The translations under genes and the position numbers were made by a program. From Flagellimonas oceanensis (lineage in GTDB: Bacteria > Bacteroidota > Bacteroidia > Flavobacteriales > Flavobacteriaceae), in the NCBI RefSeq assembly GCF_003992595.1, contig NZ_RZNA01000017.1:1-64000 (forward strand): a DNA stretch of 64,000 nt, written 5' to 3'. A model generated the notes under the pieces. It was not told where the DNA came from. It worked only from the letters and a program-made list of their open reading frames with translations, and made no database searches. Positions 51,611 through 59,887 of the stretch are shown here, in pieces; the stretch's first letter is position 1, and the number at the start of each line of letters is the position of its first letter.

Positions 51611-52303
51611 ATGACTGAAAACATGAAAACCTTGGGAATGATCGGGGGTACTTCCTGGCATTCGACCATAGTGTATTACCAACTCATCAATCAATTGGCA
51701 TCGAAAAAAATCGGTAACGGGGCCAATCCCCCACTCATCATACACAGTATCAATATTGAATTGATGCGGGAACAGAACAAGGAGAAAATCAACGCAAAAT
51801 ATTTGGACACTGCAACAAAACTTCAAACTGCCGGGGCGGAAGCCATTGTCATTTGTGCAAATACGCCCCATATGGTCTACGAACATGTACAACCCAAAAT
51901 CAACATTCCCATATTGCACATTGCGGATGCCACCGGGACAGAAGCCAAAAGACTAGGGCTCAAAAAACTAGGGTTGTTGGGAAACAAGCCGACCATGACA
52001 GGAGACTTCATCCCCAAGATATTAAAGAAGAATTACGACATAGCCACCATAATTCCCAAAGCGAATGCCATCCCCAAGGCACACGGATATGTTTCCAATG
52101 AACTGACCCAAGGTGTTTTTTCAGAAGAAGCGAAAAATTTTTTCATAGAACAGATTCAATTCCTTTATGGACAAGGTGCTGATGGGGTCATCCTTGGATG
52201 TACGGAACTCCCGTTACTCATCAAACAACAGGATGTGGATATTCCCACCTTGGCCACCACGGATCTACATGCCCAAATGGCGGTTGACTTTATCTTCAGT
52301 TAA
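51611..52303 (+). CDS. Aspartate/glutamate racemase family protein
   Basis: A 230-residue protein of the Asp/Glu racemase superfamily. It has the N-terminal GMIGGTSWHSTIVYYQLIN and two catalytic cysteines, one in VICANTPHMVYE and one in VILGCTELPLL. The two-cysteine mechanism interconverts L- and D-amino acids; the pattern is nearest to aspartate racemases, but other members act as isomerases or decarboxylases. It is cytoplasmic, with no signal. It stands alone between a promoter region and the peroxiredoxin gene, about 140 bp away, so it is probably transcribed on its own. ATG at 51611 is used; a second Met eight codons later is possible. Confidence 0.9.
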   Translation: MTENMKTLGMIGGTSWHSTIVYYQLINQLASKKIGNGANPPLIIHSINIELMREQNKEKINAKYLDTATKLQTAGAEAIVICANTPHMVYEHVQPKINIPILHIADATGTEAKRLGLKKLGLLGNKPTMTGDFIPKILKKNYDIATIIPKANAIPKAHGYVSNELTQGVFSEEAKNFFIEQIQFLYGQGADGVILGCTELPLLIKQQDVDIPTLATTDLHAQMAVDFIFS

Positions 52304-52388
52304 TGGTAACTTGATGCAATTCCAGTTGATTGGTTAAACAATCGTTAAACACCTACTGTGTAACCTACGTTACTGCGAACACAATTAT

Positions 52389-52436
52389 TATAAGTTAATT
52401 TTATATCGTAATTAAAATCAATAAATATAACTTATA
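52389..52436. promoter_or_regulatory. Inverted repeat before the peroxiredoxin gene
   Basis: TATAAGTTA (52389-52397) and its inverse TAACTTATA (52428-52436) lie 30 bases apart, the second only five bases before the start codon. The repeat could be an operator for a redox-sensing regulator or fold in the 5' leader of the mRNA. Confidence 0.35.
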
Positions 52437-52441
52437 GTGTT

Positions 52442-53101
52442 ATGGAAAATTCTTATTCAGAAAAAGTAAATCAAATGCCACGCATTGGGGACATGGCCCC
52501 TGATTTTGAGGCCGTGACCACCAAAGGAAAGATAAAATTCTCCGAATTTGCGAAGGACAAATGGACCGTAATGTTCTCCCATCCTGCTGACTTTACCCCG
52601 GTATGTACTACGGAAATGAGTGGGTTTGCCCAAAGAAAAGCCGAGTTCGATGCGCTCAACACGGAACTTATCGGTTTGAGCATCGACAGCATCCATGCCC
52701 ATCTGGGTTGGGTACAGAACGTAAGGGAAAACACAGGCGTCTACTTCGATTTTCCGATAATCGCAGATCTGGACATGAAAGTATCCAAATTGTACGGAAT
52801 GCTTCAGCCCAACGAAAGTGAAACCGCTGCCGTTAGGGCCGTATTCTTTATCGATCCGTCCAAAAAGATCAGATTGATCATGTACTACCCCTTGAATGTC
52901 GGTAGGAACATGGATGAGATCCTAAGGGCTTTGGAAGCACTGCAAACTTCGGACAGGCACAAAGTGGCCATGCCGTTGGATTGGAAAAAAGGGGACAAAG
53001 TAATTGTTTCCCCTCCAAAAACCTTGGACGAATTAAACGAAAGGATTGAAGATGAATCCTTGGAAAAGGTCGATTGGTACCTTGCCAAGAAAGAAATCTA
53101 A
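52442..53101 (+). CDS. 1-Cys peroxiredoxin (Prx6 type)
   Basis: The 219-residue protein reduces hydrogen peroxide and organic peroxides. The peroxidatic cysteine is C55 within HPADFTPVCTTEMS, the Prx6-class signature, and it is the only Cys in the protein, so an external thiol must recycle it. The C-terminal extension (KGDKVIVSPPKTLDELNERI) is that of Prx6 enzymes. It is cytoplasmic. A strong inverted repeat lies immediately upstream. The MBL-rhodanese gene follows, about 60 bp downstream after a small stem-loop, which suggests a joint role in sulfur or peroxide stress. Confidence 0.96.
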   Translation: MENSYSEKVNQMPRIGDMAPDFEAVTTKGKIKFSEFAKDKWTVMFSHPADFTPVCTTEMSGFAQRKAEFDALNTELIGLSIDSIHAHLGWVQNVRENTGVYFDFPIIADLDMKVSKLYGMLQPNESETAAVRAVFFIDPSKKIRLIMYYPLNVGRNMDEILRALEALQTSDRHKVAMPLDWKKGDKVIVSPPKTLDELNERIEDESLEKVDWYLAKKEI

Positions 53102-53119
53102 AAACAATGTTGAACATGG

Positions 53120-53143
53120 GGGCATCCTCATCACGGGATGCCC
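53120..53143 (+). terminator. Small stem-loop between peroxiredoxin and MBL-rhodanese genes
   Basis: GGGCATCC pairs perfectly with GGATGCCC (8 bp) around an 8-base loop, without a good T-run. It may protect the upstream mRNA end or partly reduce downstream reading rather than terminate. Confidence 0.5.
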
Positions 53144-53160
53144 TCTCCAAACCCTATTTT

Positions 53161-54489
53161 ATGGAAATAAAACAGTTTGAATACAAACCCTTGGCCCACT
53201 ACTCCTATGCCATTGTGGACAACGGTGAAATGGCCGTTATAGATCCAGAAAGGGATCCCATGCAGTACTATGCGTATGCACAGGAGCACGAAGCTAGGAT
53301 AACGGCGGTCATTGAAACGCATCCACATGCCGATTTTGTGAGTTCCCACCTGCAGATTCACAAAGAAACCGGAGCTGAAATCTATCACAGTAAGGATTTA
53401 GGTGCCGATTACAGGTACCAACCTTTTGATGAAGGACAGCATATCATCATCGGGGACATAAAGGTCTCCGCCCTGAATACCCCAGGACACTCCCCTGACA
53501 GCATAACCATCGTGGCCGAGAAAGATGGTAAAACAGCACTCTTCACTGGAGACACCCTTTTTATCGGTGATGTAGGGCGACCCGATCTACGCGAAAAAGC
53601 GGGCAATATGACCGCCAAACGCCAAGAATTGGCCGAGATGTTGTATGACACCATCCAAAACAAATTCGATAAGCTACCCGATGGGGCCTTGGTTTATCCG
53701 GCACATGGAGCTGGTTCGCTATGTGGAAAAAACCTGAGTTCCGACAACAGCAGTACTTTGGGCAACGAAAGGATGGGCAACTGGGCCTTTAAACCACAAT
53801 CCAAAGAAGAGTTTGTCCAGACCCTTTTGGACAGTCAACCCTTTATCCCATCCTATTTTGGGTTTGACGTGGACACCAACAGAATAGGTCCGGAAAACCT
53901 GAGACCAGCCATAGCCAAAGTGCCCTTGAGGTTGAATGCGACCACAGATGGCTTGATCGTGGATGTCAGGGACCAAATCGAGTTCAAGAAAGGGCACTTG
54001 CCCGGAAGCATCAATATCATGGCAGTGTCCGAAGATTCAAAATTTGAGACTTGGTTGGGGGCCATTGTCCAACCCGAAGAACCTTTTGTCCTTGTGGTGG
54101 ACAAACCATGGGATGCGGAAAAAATATTGGGCCGCGTGGCCAAAATAGGGTATGAACAGCAACTCAAGTCCGTTTTGACCTTGGACAAGACCGCCTTGGT
54201 CCAAAGCAATAAATTGGACCTCAGCGATTTCAAGAACAACCCAAATAATTATACCGTTGTGGATATACGGAACCAAAGTGAGGTGGCCGAGGCCAAGTTC
54301 TTTGAAAATGCGCTGACCATCCCCTTAAACGACCTTAGGTCCTCCCTATCACAAATACCGCACAACAAGCCCATTATCGTACACTGCGCGGGCGGTTACC
54401 GCAGTGCCGCTGGCAGTAGCATCATTGAAAGTGCCAGTGAAAATGCACAGGTCTACGACCTTGGGGAAAATATCAACGACTTTATCTAA
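53161..54489 (+). CDS. MBL-fold hydrolase with two rhodanese domains
   Basis: A metallo-beta-lactamase domain (about 1-230) has the metal motif THPHADFVSSH (H54, H56, D58) and FTGDTLFIGDVGRPD, like persulfide dioxygenases (ETHE1 group). Two rhodanese domains follow: the first (DVRDQIEFKKGHLPGS) lacks a clear active Cys, the second has CAGGYRSAAG with the loop cysteine. Proteins of this plan oxidise or shuttle persulfide sulfur. I place the start at ATG 53161 (MEIKQFEYKP), where family similarity begins; the frame is open further upstream, even into the peroxiredoxin gene, with an ATG at 53107, but this would add an unrelated tail. A terminator follows directly. Confidence 0.9.
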   Translation: MEIKQFEYKPLAHYSYAIVDNGEMAVIDPERDPMQYYAYAQEHEARITAVIETHPHADFVSSHLQIHKETGAEIYHSKDLGADYRYQPFDEGQHIIIGDIKVSALNTPGHSPDSITIVAEKDGKTALFTGDTLFIGDVGRPDLREKAGNMTAKRQELAEMLYDTIQNKFDKLPDGALVYPAHGAGSLCGKNLSSDNSSTLGNERMGNWAFKPQSKEEFVQTLLDSQPFIPSYFGFDVDTNRIGPENLRPAIAKVPLRLNATTDGLIVDVRDQIEFKKGHLPGSINIMAVSEDSKFETWLGAIVQPEEPFVLVVDKPWDAEKILGRVAKIGYEQQLKSVLTLDKTALVQSNKLDLSDFKNNPNNYTVVDIRNQSEVAEAKFFENALTIPLNDLRSSLSQIPHNKPIIVHCAGGYRSAAGSSIIESASENAQVYDLGENINDFI

Positions 54490-54494
54490 GGAAC

Positions 54495-54522
54495 AGCCCT
54501 TCTTTCAAAGAGGGGCTTTTTT
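54495..54522 (+). terminator. Rho-independent terminator after the MBL-rhodanese gene
   Basis: AGCCCTTCT pairs with AGAGGGGCT (9 bp with one wobble) around a 5-base loop, followed by TTTTTT. Confidence 0.85.
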
Positions 54523-54606
54523 GGTTCAGAACCTTCGAAATCCCATTGGGCACCGATTACTTTCCTTAACTTGTAGATCGATTTCAATCGGTATCAAAAA
54601 AGAAGC

Positions 54607-56013
54607 ATGCTAATACCTATTCTGATAACGCTTTATATTTTGATTGCCCTGGGCATGGTCATAAGCCTTTTATTGAACGGGGTTAGGCCCAGTAAGACCT
54701 TGGCATGGCTATTGGCCATCTTTACCATTCCCGTGGCAGGGGTTCTTCTGTACATCCTGTTCGGGCGAAACCGAAGGAAAAGCAAGATGTTCTCCTTAAA
54801 GAATCAGTTTGGGCCCCTCAACAAACTTGAGAGCGTGGCCTGCTCCCCGGATATTTCGGTAAACAAACAAAAAATAACCGCCCTTATCCAAAAAACCTCT
54901 ACTTGCCCAGTTACCTGCCATAACGATCTGGAGTTATTGAAAGATGGAAAGAACACTTTTGAAAGTATTTTTGAGGCCCTGGAAGAGGCCAAAGAGCACA
55001 TCCATCTCCAATACTACATTTTTGAAGATGGTCTCTTGGCCGATAAGTTGTTGGAGGTTTTTGAACGTAAAATAGCCGAAAAAGTGACCGTCCGACTTTT
55101 ATACGATGGTATCGGAAGTTATTCATTGAGCAAAAAGTACCTAAGGAAACTTAAAAACATGGGAGTGGAAACCGCCCAGTTCCTTCCCTTTAGGTTCGGT
55201 AGGTTCCTTACCGCCCTCAACTACCGTAACCATAGGAAGATCATTGTCATCGACAATAAAATAGGGTTTACGGGAGGCATTAACATTTCCGATAAGTACT
55301 TAAAGGGCGACCCTGCACTGGGCAAGTGGCACGACACCCATTTGAAGATCGAGGGCGAAGCAGTTGATTTTTTGAACCGAATATTTGTGACCGACTGGTT
55401 TCTGGCCAGTGGGAACAAGGTGGATATTTCGGCTTTCAAGATATATGGCACGCCTCAAAAAGACACCTCGCTCCAAATAGTGCCCAGCGGTCCGGACGAT
55501 GATTTCGACGTGATGGAACAGGTCTATTTCTCCATCATCAACAGTGCTGAAAAATACCTCTATATCGTAAACCCCTACATCATTCCGAACCACGCTATCT
55601 TACAGGCTTTGATGACGGCCGCCTTGAGCGGAGTGGATGTCAGAATCCTGATGTCCTCCAGTACCGATATCAAACTGGTGGATTGGTGTGTACGGGCTTA
55701 TTTTGAATCATATTTGAAAGCCGGAATCAAGATATACCTCTACCATGATGGTTTTTTGCACAGTAAGGTAATGCTGTGCGATGATGAGATCGCCAGTATC
55801 GGAACCGCAAATCTCGACAACAGAAGTCTGCAACAGAACTATGAGGCCCAAGCTTTTGTCTATGACAGTGAGCTCTGCCAGCAAATGAAATCTGATTTTT
55901 TAAAGGATTGTCAAAAATCCATTGTACTGGGCGATTATAAAAAATACAAGGAACGGCCTTGGGTCAAAAAATTGATCGAGGGCTTTGCTAAATTGTTGAG
56001 TCCGCTATTATAG
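54607..56013 (+). CDS. cls: Cardiolipin synthase (phospholipase D family)
   Basis: The 468-residue protein makes cardiolipin from phosphatidylglycerol at the inner membrane. Two N-terminal membrane helices (ITLYILIALGMVISLLL; LAWLLAIFTIPVAGVLLYIL) precede two phospholipase D domains with HKD motifs: HRKIIVIDNK beginning at His209, and HSKVMLCDDE beginning at His385, each followed by the usual Gly-rich or GTANLDNRS stretch. Length and layout match bacterial ClsA/Cls. Its 3' end overlaps the converging D-lactate dehydrogenase gene by 6 bp. It opens the stress block that includes Hsp20 and UspA genes, in keeping with a membrane-stress role. Confidence 0.94.
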   Translation: MLIPILITLYILIALGMVISLLLNGVRPSKTLAWLLAIFTIPVAGVLLYILFGRNRRKSKMFSLKNQFGPLNKLESVACSPDISVNKQKITALIQKTSTCPVTCHNDLELLKDGKNTFESIFEALEEAKEHIHLQYYIFEDGLLADKLLEVFERKIAEKVTVRLLYDGIGSYSLSKKYLRKLKNMGVETAQFLPFRFGRFLTALNYRNHRKIIVIDNKIGFTGGINISDKYLKGDPALGKWHDTHLKIEGEAVDFLNRIFVTDWFLASGNKVDISAFKIYGTPQKDTSLQIVPSGPDDDFDVMEQVYFSIINSAEKYLYIVNPYIIPNHAILQALMTAALSGVDVRILMSSSTDIKLVDWCVRAYFESYLKAGIKIYLYHDGFLHSKVMLCDDEIASIGTANLDNRSLQQNYEAQAFVYDSELCQQMKSDFLKDCQKSIVLGDYKKYKERPWVKKLIEGFAKLLSPLL

Positions 56014-57015
56014 TGTCACGGTCTCAAAGCCCAATTCGTTCTTACATGTTTTATCCTCCTCCCAACAATCCAAATTGTAAATGGTGGTCTCCGCGATCCG
56101 TTCAAGGGCTTCCTTGGTGGCAAAGGCCTGATGGGGGGTCAAGAGCACATTGGGCAATTCGATGAGTTCCTTTAAGAGTTCATCCTTCAGCCCTGTCCTG
56201 CTGTTGTCCATGAAGAACACACCTCTTTCATACTCGTACACATCCGTGGCATAGCCACCAAGCTGTCCGCTTTTCAATGCACTGATGATATCTTCCGTTT
56301 TCACGATTCCCCCTCTTGCCGTATTGATCAACAGGGCACCCTGCTTCATGGCCATCAACAAGGGTTCATGGAACAAGTGATGGGTTTCATAATTAAGGGG
56401 AGTGTTTATGCTGACGACATCGGACTTTCTGCAAAGTTCTTCCAAGGGAAGATATTCCAAATCGTAATGATTCTCCAAATAGGGGTTTCGTTTCACATCA
56501 TTGGCCACGACCTTGCAACCGAAAGCATGGAATATCCTTACCAAAATGGAACCGATTCTACCCGTTCCCACGATACCAACGGTCTTTCCGTTCAAATCAA
56601 AGCCCACCAATTCATCCAACAAAAAATTATGCTCTTGGACTTGGGCATGGGCCTTGATCAATTTCCGGTTCAGGGCCAACAATAACCCCACAGCATGCTC
56701 AGCTATGGCATGGGGGGAATATTCAGGGGCATACCCGACCTTTAGTCCAATTCGTTTGGCGGACTTGACACTTACATTGTTGTATCCCGTTGCCCTTAGG
56801 GTAATGTATTTTACCCCGAGTTCCTGAAGTATTTCGAGGACCACCAAAGAGGCATCGTCATTTGAAAAAATGGATATGGCATCGTACCCGGCCGCCATGA
56901 CCGCAGTTGTTGCGTTGAGGGCTTCGGGCACGAATTTCATTTTATGTTTGCCACCGTTGGATTTTTCCAGATTCTTAATCTCAAAATCCTTGGCGCTGTA
57001 CACCAGTACTTTCAT
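56008..57015 (-). CDS. D-lactate dehydrogenase-type 2-hydroxyacid dehydrogenase
   Basis: A 335-residue D-2-hydroxyacid dehydrogenase. The NAD-binding motif VGIVGTGRIGSILVRIF lies near residue 150, VSINTPLNYETHHLFH and INTARGGIVKTEDI follow, and LTPHQAFATKEALE carries the catalytic His near the C-terminus. The set is that of fermentative D-lactate dehydrogenases, reducing pyruvate with NADH in the cytoplasm; a broader 2-ketoacid range cannot be excluded. It is the last gene of the minus-strand stress block, following the 147-residue protein gene by 21 bp. Linking a fermentative enzyme with UspA and FNR-type boxes suggests a response to low oxygen. Confidence 0.9.
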   Translation of the reverse strand: MKVLVYSAKDFEIKNLEKSNGGKHKMKFVPEALNATTAVMAAGYDAISIFSNDDASLVVLEILQELGVKYITLRATGYNNVSVKSAKRIGLKVGYAPEYSPHAIAEHAVGLLLALNRKLIKAHAQVQEHNFLLDELVGFDLNGKTVGIVGTGRIGSILVRIFHAFGCKVVANDVKRNPYLENHYDLEYLPLEELCRKSDVVSINTPLNYETHHLFHEPLLMAMKQGALLINTARGGIVKTEDIISALKSGQLGGYATDVYEYERGVFFMDNSRTGLKDELLKELIELPNVLLTPHQAFATKEALERIAETTIYNLDCWEEDKTCKNELGFETVTL

Positions 57016-57036
57016 ATATCTTGTTTCTAAATAATT

Positions 57037-57480
57037 TTAGTTCAACAATCGCTTTTGTTTTTTACGCTTGATCACATTCGATATCATACCGAACATCTTG
57101 GTCTTGGCATCCCTGTACTTCACAAAGTAATCTTCCACCTCCTTACCCAAATCACTATGGGTGTCCAAGTAAGCCTCCTCCATTTTCTCTTGATCGATCT
57201 CATCCACCATGATCTGTAGTTGGTTCTCGTGCAATTGCACTTTTTTAAAGAGGTCCACCAAATCCTTTTCCAATGTGTTCAGTGCATCCACAACGGGCTG
57301 TACATCCTTGAACATATCGGAGTCGATAATATCCAATGTGTAGTCCTTTACCATATGGTTCAGGAATTTTTGCTCGTCCCTGGCAAATTTCAATTCCGAG
57401 GACCATTTTTTGGATTCTTCGTGCAACTCATCGGCACTGAACCACTCCCTGAACTTTCTTTTGCTTGATTTTGTTTCCAT
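57037..57480 (-). CDS. Hypothetical helical protein (147 aa), paralogue of 58050-58454
   Basis: A charged, mostly helical protein without signal or membrane segments. It shares its plan with the gene at 58050-58454. Both have WSSELKFARDEQKFLNHMV against WKSYLLFIEDEMAFIQRLL near the start, a central LHENQL against MHENGL motif, and a final basic stretch ending in RKKQK or KKKK. Such pairs of short coiled-coil proteins beside Hsp20 and UspA genes are not known to me as a named family. It stands 21 bp before the dehydrogenase gene and 49 bp after Hsp20, so one transcript is likely. A chaperone-adaptor or hibernation-type role would be a guess. Confidence 0.7.
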   Translation of the reverse strand: METKSSKRKFREWFSADELHEESKKWSSELKFARDEQKFLNHMVKDYTLDIIDSDMFKDVQPVVDALNTLEKDLVDLFKKVQLHENQLQIMVDEIDQEKMEEAYLDTHSDLGKEVEDYFVKYRDAKTKMFGMISNVIKRKKQKRLLN

Positions 57481-57529
57481 GACTCTGTTGTTTTATGCGG
57501 CAGATGGAGTGCATCTGCCGCGGATTTTG

Positions 57530-57970
57530 TTACACGACCTCGATCACCTTTTTATGGTTTTCCTTGGCTTCTTCCATTTTCAGGACTTTGAGCTTAAGAA
57601 TACCATTTTCGTAAACCGCCTTAACCTCTTTTGATCGATCAACGGAAGCCGGCAATTGCAAGGTCCTCGTGAATGCATTGTAGTTGAACTCCCTTCGTGT
57701 GAAGTTCTCGTCCTCCTCGGTCTCTTCCTTGCGTTTATGGGCAGAAACCTCCAATACATCATCTTTCATAGTGATTTCGAAATCCTTTTTTTCAAAACCT
57801 GGTGCGGCAAATTCAATTTCAAAATCATCTTTGTGTTCTTTAACGTTCATTGATGGGTGGGTTTTTTCCAAATTGAAAAAATCATCATCAACAAACGCAT
57901 CTCGATTGAAAAAATCAATCAGTCTTTCATTCCATGGAAATCGCTTTCCATCCAACTTTACGAGTGACAT
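57530..57970 (-). CDS. Hsp20/alpha-crystallin small heat-shock protein
   Basis: The 146-residue protein has an alpha-crystallin domain at about 45-140: DFEIEFAAPGFEKKDFEI, VLEVSAHKRKE, NFTRREFNYNAFTRTLQLP and the closing AVYENGILKLKVLK. The N-terminal arm contains the aromatic NERLIDFFNRDAF, and the C-terminus is short. It binds unfolding proteins in the cytoplasm without ATP. It lies between the two paralogous helical proteins on the same strand, about 80 bp after the upstream one. The block context, with UspA proteins and a CRP/FNR-type regulator, points to induction under starvation or low oxygen rather than heat alone. Confidence 0.95.
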   Translation of the reverse strand: MSLVKLDGKRFPWNERLIDFFNRDAFVDDDFFNLEKTHPSMNVKEHKDDFEIEFAAPGFEKKDFEITMKDDVLEVSAHKRKEETEEDENFTRREFNYNAFTRTLQLPASVDRSKEVKAVYENGILKLKVLKMEEAKENHKKVIEVV

Positions 57971-58049
57971 AACTACTTAATTTACTGATTAATGAATATG
58001 TATGTGACAATCCGACAAGAACCGTGTTTGTAGTATCAAAAACAGCCCG

Positions 58050-58454
58050 TCAGCTCAATGGTTTCTTTTTCTTGAGCACCGCCCCTGCATAATTGTAGAC
58101 CTCTTTTTTGAGTTTGATGTAGGATTTGATGTAGTCCGTTACCTTGTCCTTTAGGTTCTGGTGCTTATCGTAATAATGGGCATCGCATTCGTCTTGGACA
58201 CATTCAAAAATGCCCCCAAGCCCATTTTCATGCATCTTGATGGATTCCGAGAGTGATTTCCTGTCTTGTTTGGAGCTATTGAAATGCTGTTTGAAGTTTT
58301 CCGACCGTTCGAACAGTTTTGGGGTCCTTGGCTCAAAGACATAGGAGTCGAGCAACCTTTGGATAAAGGCCATTTCATCTTCGATGAACAGCAAATAGGA
58401 TTTCCAATCCTGAAGTTCATCGTGCATTACCCCTATTTTTCTCTCCCTTACCAT
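58050..58454 (-). CDS. Hypothetical helical protein (134 aa), paralogue of 57037-57480
   Basis: A helical, charged protein with the same plan as the gene at 57037-57480: an N-terminal W-x10-E segment (WKSYLLFIEDEMAFIQRLL), the MHENGL motif in the middle and a lysine-rich end. There are two cysteines in the middle (ECVQDECDA). No family is recognised. I use the ATG at 58454; a GTG one codon upstream is possible. An exact FNR-type box lies 55 bp before the start, so it is probably the first gene of the unit that continues with Hsp20 and the dehydrogenase. Its function is unknown. Confidence 0.72.
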   Translation of the reverse strand: MVRERKIGVMHDELQDWKSYLLFIEDEMAFIQRLLDSYVFEPRTPKLFERSENFKQHFNSSKQDRKSLSESIKMHENGLGGIFECVQDECDAHYYDKHQNLKDKVTDYIKSYIKLKKEVYNYAGAVLKKKKPLS

Positions 58455-58508
58455 CACTGGGTACTTTAAATCGTTAATGAATGTAAGGTTTGGTCGGTTA
58501 CTGTGAAA

Positions 58509-58520
58509 TGATCTACATCA
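58509..58520 (-). promoter_or_regulatory. FNR-type box before the Hsp20 unit
   Basis: TGAT-CTAC-ATCA matches the FNR-family core exactly and extends to ATGAT...ATCAT. It lies 55 bp upstream of the first gene of the unit. Confidence 0.55.
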
Positions 58521-58535
58521 TGTTGCTCAGATCCA

Positions 58536-58964
58536 TTAGGAGGTTTCCGGATATCGATCATCCATTCCAAAGGATTGTTTCACCAATGCTTTGAACTGGT
58601 TCTGGGTCATACTGTCCACGGTTTTGGTGGAGGTTACCTTGGCCGCCAATCGGGGATGGTTCTTTTTCAATTCCTCTACAAATTTTTCAGGGGCTTCCGC
58701 AGGCCCGAAAATGGCTATCTGCTCCGCATCTGAAATTTCTTCCGCTATTTTTCCAAAATAATTTTTCAGTTGGTGTTTTTCACGTTCCAGATATTTGCTG
58801 TCCTGAACCACATCCTGGGGGCCCCATTTGGTTTTGGACCGTGCCCCTCCCTTGGGATTGAAAAAGTCCAATTCCGAAGGAATGTTGAAAAGACGTTCCT
58901 TTCCATTGTTCAATATGACGCCCTTGGCCACTTGCTTGTCCAACCATACTCCTACTCGCTTCAT
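58536..58964 (-). CDS. Small protein resembling archaeal/bacterial release-factor-like (eRF1/Pelota-type) domain
   Basis: The protein (142 residues from the Met at 58964; 150 if the ATG at 58988 is used) starts MKRVGVWLDKQVAKGVILNN. Its order of strand-helix elements ends with AEQIAIFGPAEAPEKFVEEL and SMTQNQFKALVKQSFG. This order is like the eRF1-domain-like proteins (a GPAxAKxEF-type helix) that are often encoded near stress genes in bacteria. I am only moderately sure of the match. It overlaps or abuts the last UspA gene, so it is co-expressed with the UspA group. A ribosome-linked stress role is a hypothesis. Confidence 0.6.
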   Translation of the reverse strand: MKRVGVWLDKQVAKGVILNNGKERLFNIPSELDFFNPKGGARSKTKWGPQDVVQDSKYLEREKHQLKNYFGKIAEEISDAEQIAIFGPAEAPEKFVEELKKNHPRLAAKVTSTKTVDSMTQNQFKALVKQSFGMDDRYPETS

Positions 58965-58977
58965 AATTCCATCTTTT

Positions 58978-59829
58978 TTAGTTATCATTCAGTTCCAAAA
59001 TGGGCACTTGTGGGTCGTACCCTATCTTTTTTACCAAAGGGTTTGAAAGGATGCTTCCGAAGAACAGGTGTTTTCGGTTCAAGAAAGCGACCATTTGGCA
59101 ATTGTGCTCTTCTATGAATGTATTGATACCATCACTGATTCCATCGGCAGGCAAAAAATGCATTTCATAGTCCGTGCCCTGAAGAATTTCCTTCAACAAT
59201 TCCTTGTTCGCCGTTTCTTTTCGGCTGAGTTTTCCATCTTTGTCCTTATCGATGTGCACCACATTGATCTTCGCATCATGTAGTTTGGCCATCGCTATCA
59301 AATCCCCAATTTCCTTTTTCTTGAAAGGGGTTCTATAATCGGTGGGAAAAACAATTTCCCTTGGTATTTCGAACATATAATGGCTGGGTACGGCTATCAC
59401 GGGACACTCTTTAATGCGCTCCATTACCTTGACGGTATTGGTCCCGAAAATTCGAGCCCTGGACTCCGTGATTCCTTTGGTGCCCATGACAATGATATCG
59501 ATGTCCTTTTTATCGACCAAAATCTTAATGGCCTCCGTCAAACTATTGAAGGTAGTAATGGTATGGAATCGGTGCTTGTCATTTTGTGGGTGCAGTTGGA
59601 TCATTTGCATCAATCGCTCCATCCCTTCTTCAGATTCCTTTTTTGCAGCTTCGTAATACGGCTCCCCTGTTTCGGGTACCCGCATACTGTCCAACGTATA
59701 TCCGGAAATATGGAAAACGTTGAGGATATAGAACTCGCATCGCTCATTACTGAATAGCTCCATGGCATATCTAATGGCGTTCAATGCGTTCTTGGAATAA
59801 TCCGTGGGTAACAACACTCTCTTGTCCAT
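58978..59829 (-). CDS. Universal stress protein, two UspA domains (283 aa)
   Basis: The protein has two tandem UspA folds. The first begins RVLLPTDYSKNALNAIRYAM and ends with the ATP-binding pattern VMGTKGITESRARIFGTNTV (G-2x-G-9x-G). The second begins EIVFPTDYRTPFKKKEIGDL and lacks that motif near its end. Cytoplasmic, signal-free. Usp proteins bind ATP or AMP and support survival under starvation, low oxygen or oxidative stress. It is the last of four such genes in a row on the minus strand, 58 bp after the second; it likely shares their transcript. A small helper protein gene follows directly. Confidence 0.93.
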   Translation of the reverse strand: MDKRVLLPTDYSKNALNAIRYAMELFSNERCEFYILNVFHISGYTLDSMRVPETGEPYYEAAKKESEEGMERLMQMIQLHPQNDKHRFHTITTFNSLTEAIKILVDKKDIDIIVMGTKGITESRARIFGTNTVKVMERIKECPVIAVPSHYMFEIPREIVFPTDYRTPFKKKEIGDLIAMAKLHDAKINVVHIDKDKDGKLSRKETANKELLKEILQGTDYEMHFLPADGISDGINTFIEEHNCQMVAFLNRKHLFFGSILSNPLVKKIGYDPQVPILELNDN

Positions 59830-59887
59830 GATGCTTTTTGTTTTAATGAAAGTTACGGTACCTCAACATCCTATGCCATGATTTTGG

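Noticed and set aside
53074..53160. Upstream extension of the MBL-rhodanese protein into the peroxiredoxin gene
   Set aside because: It begins with TTG inside the upstream gene and adds residues without family similarity; the ATG at 53161 starts directly at the conserved domain.
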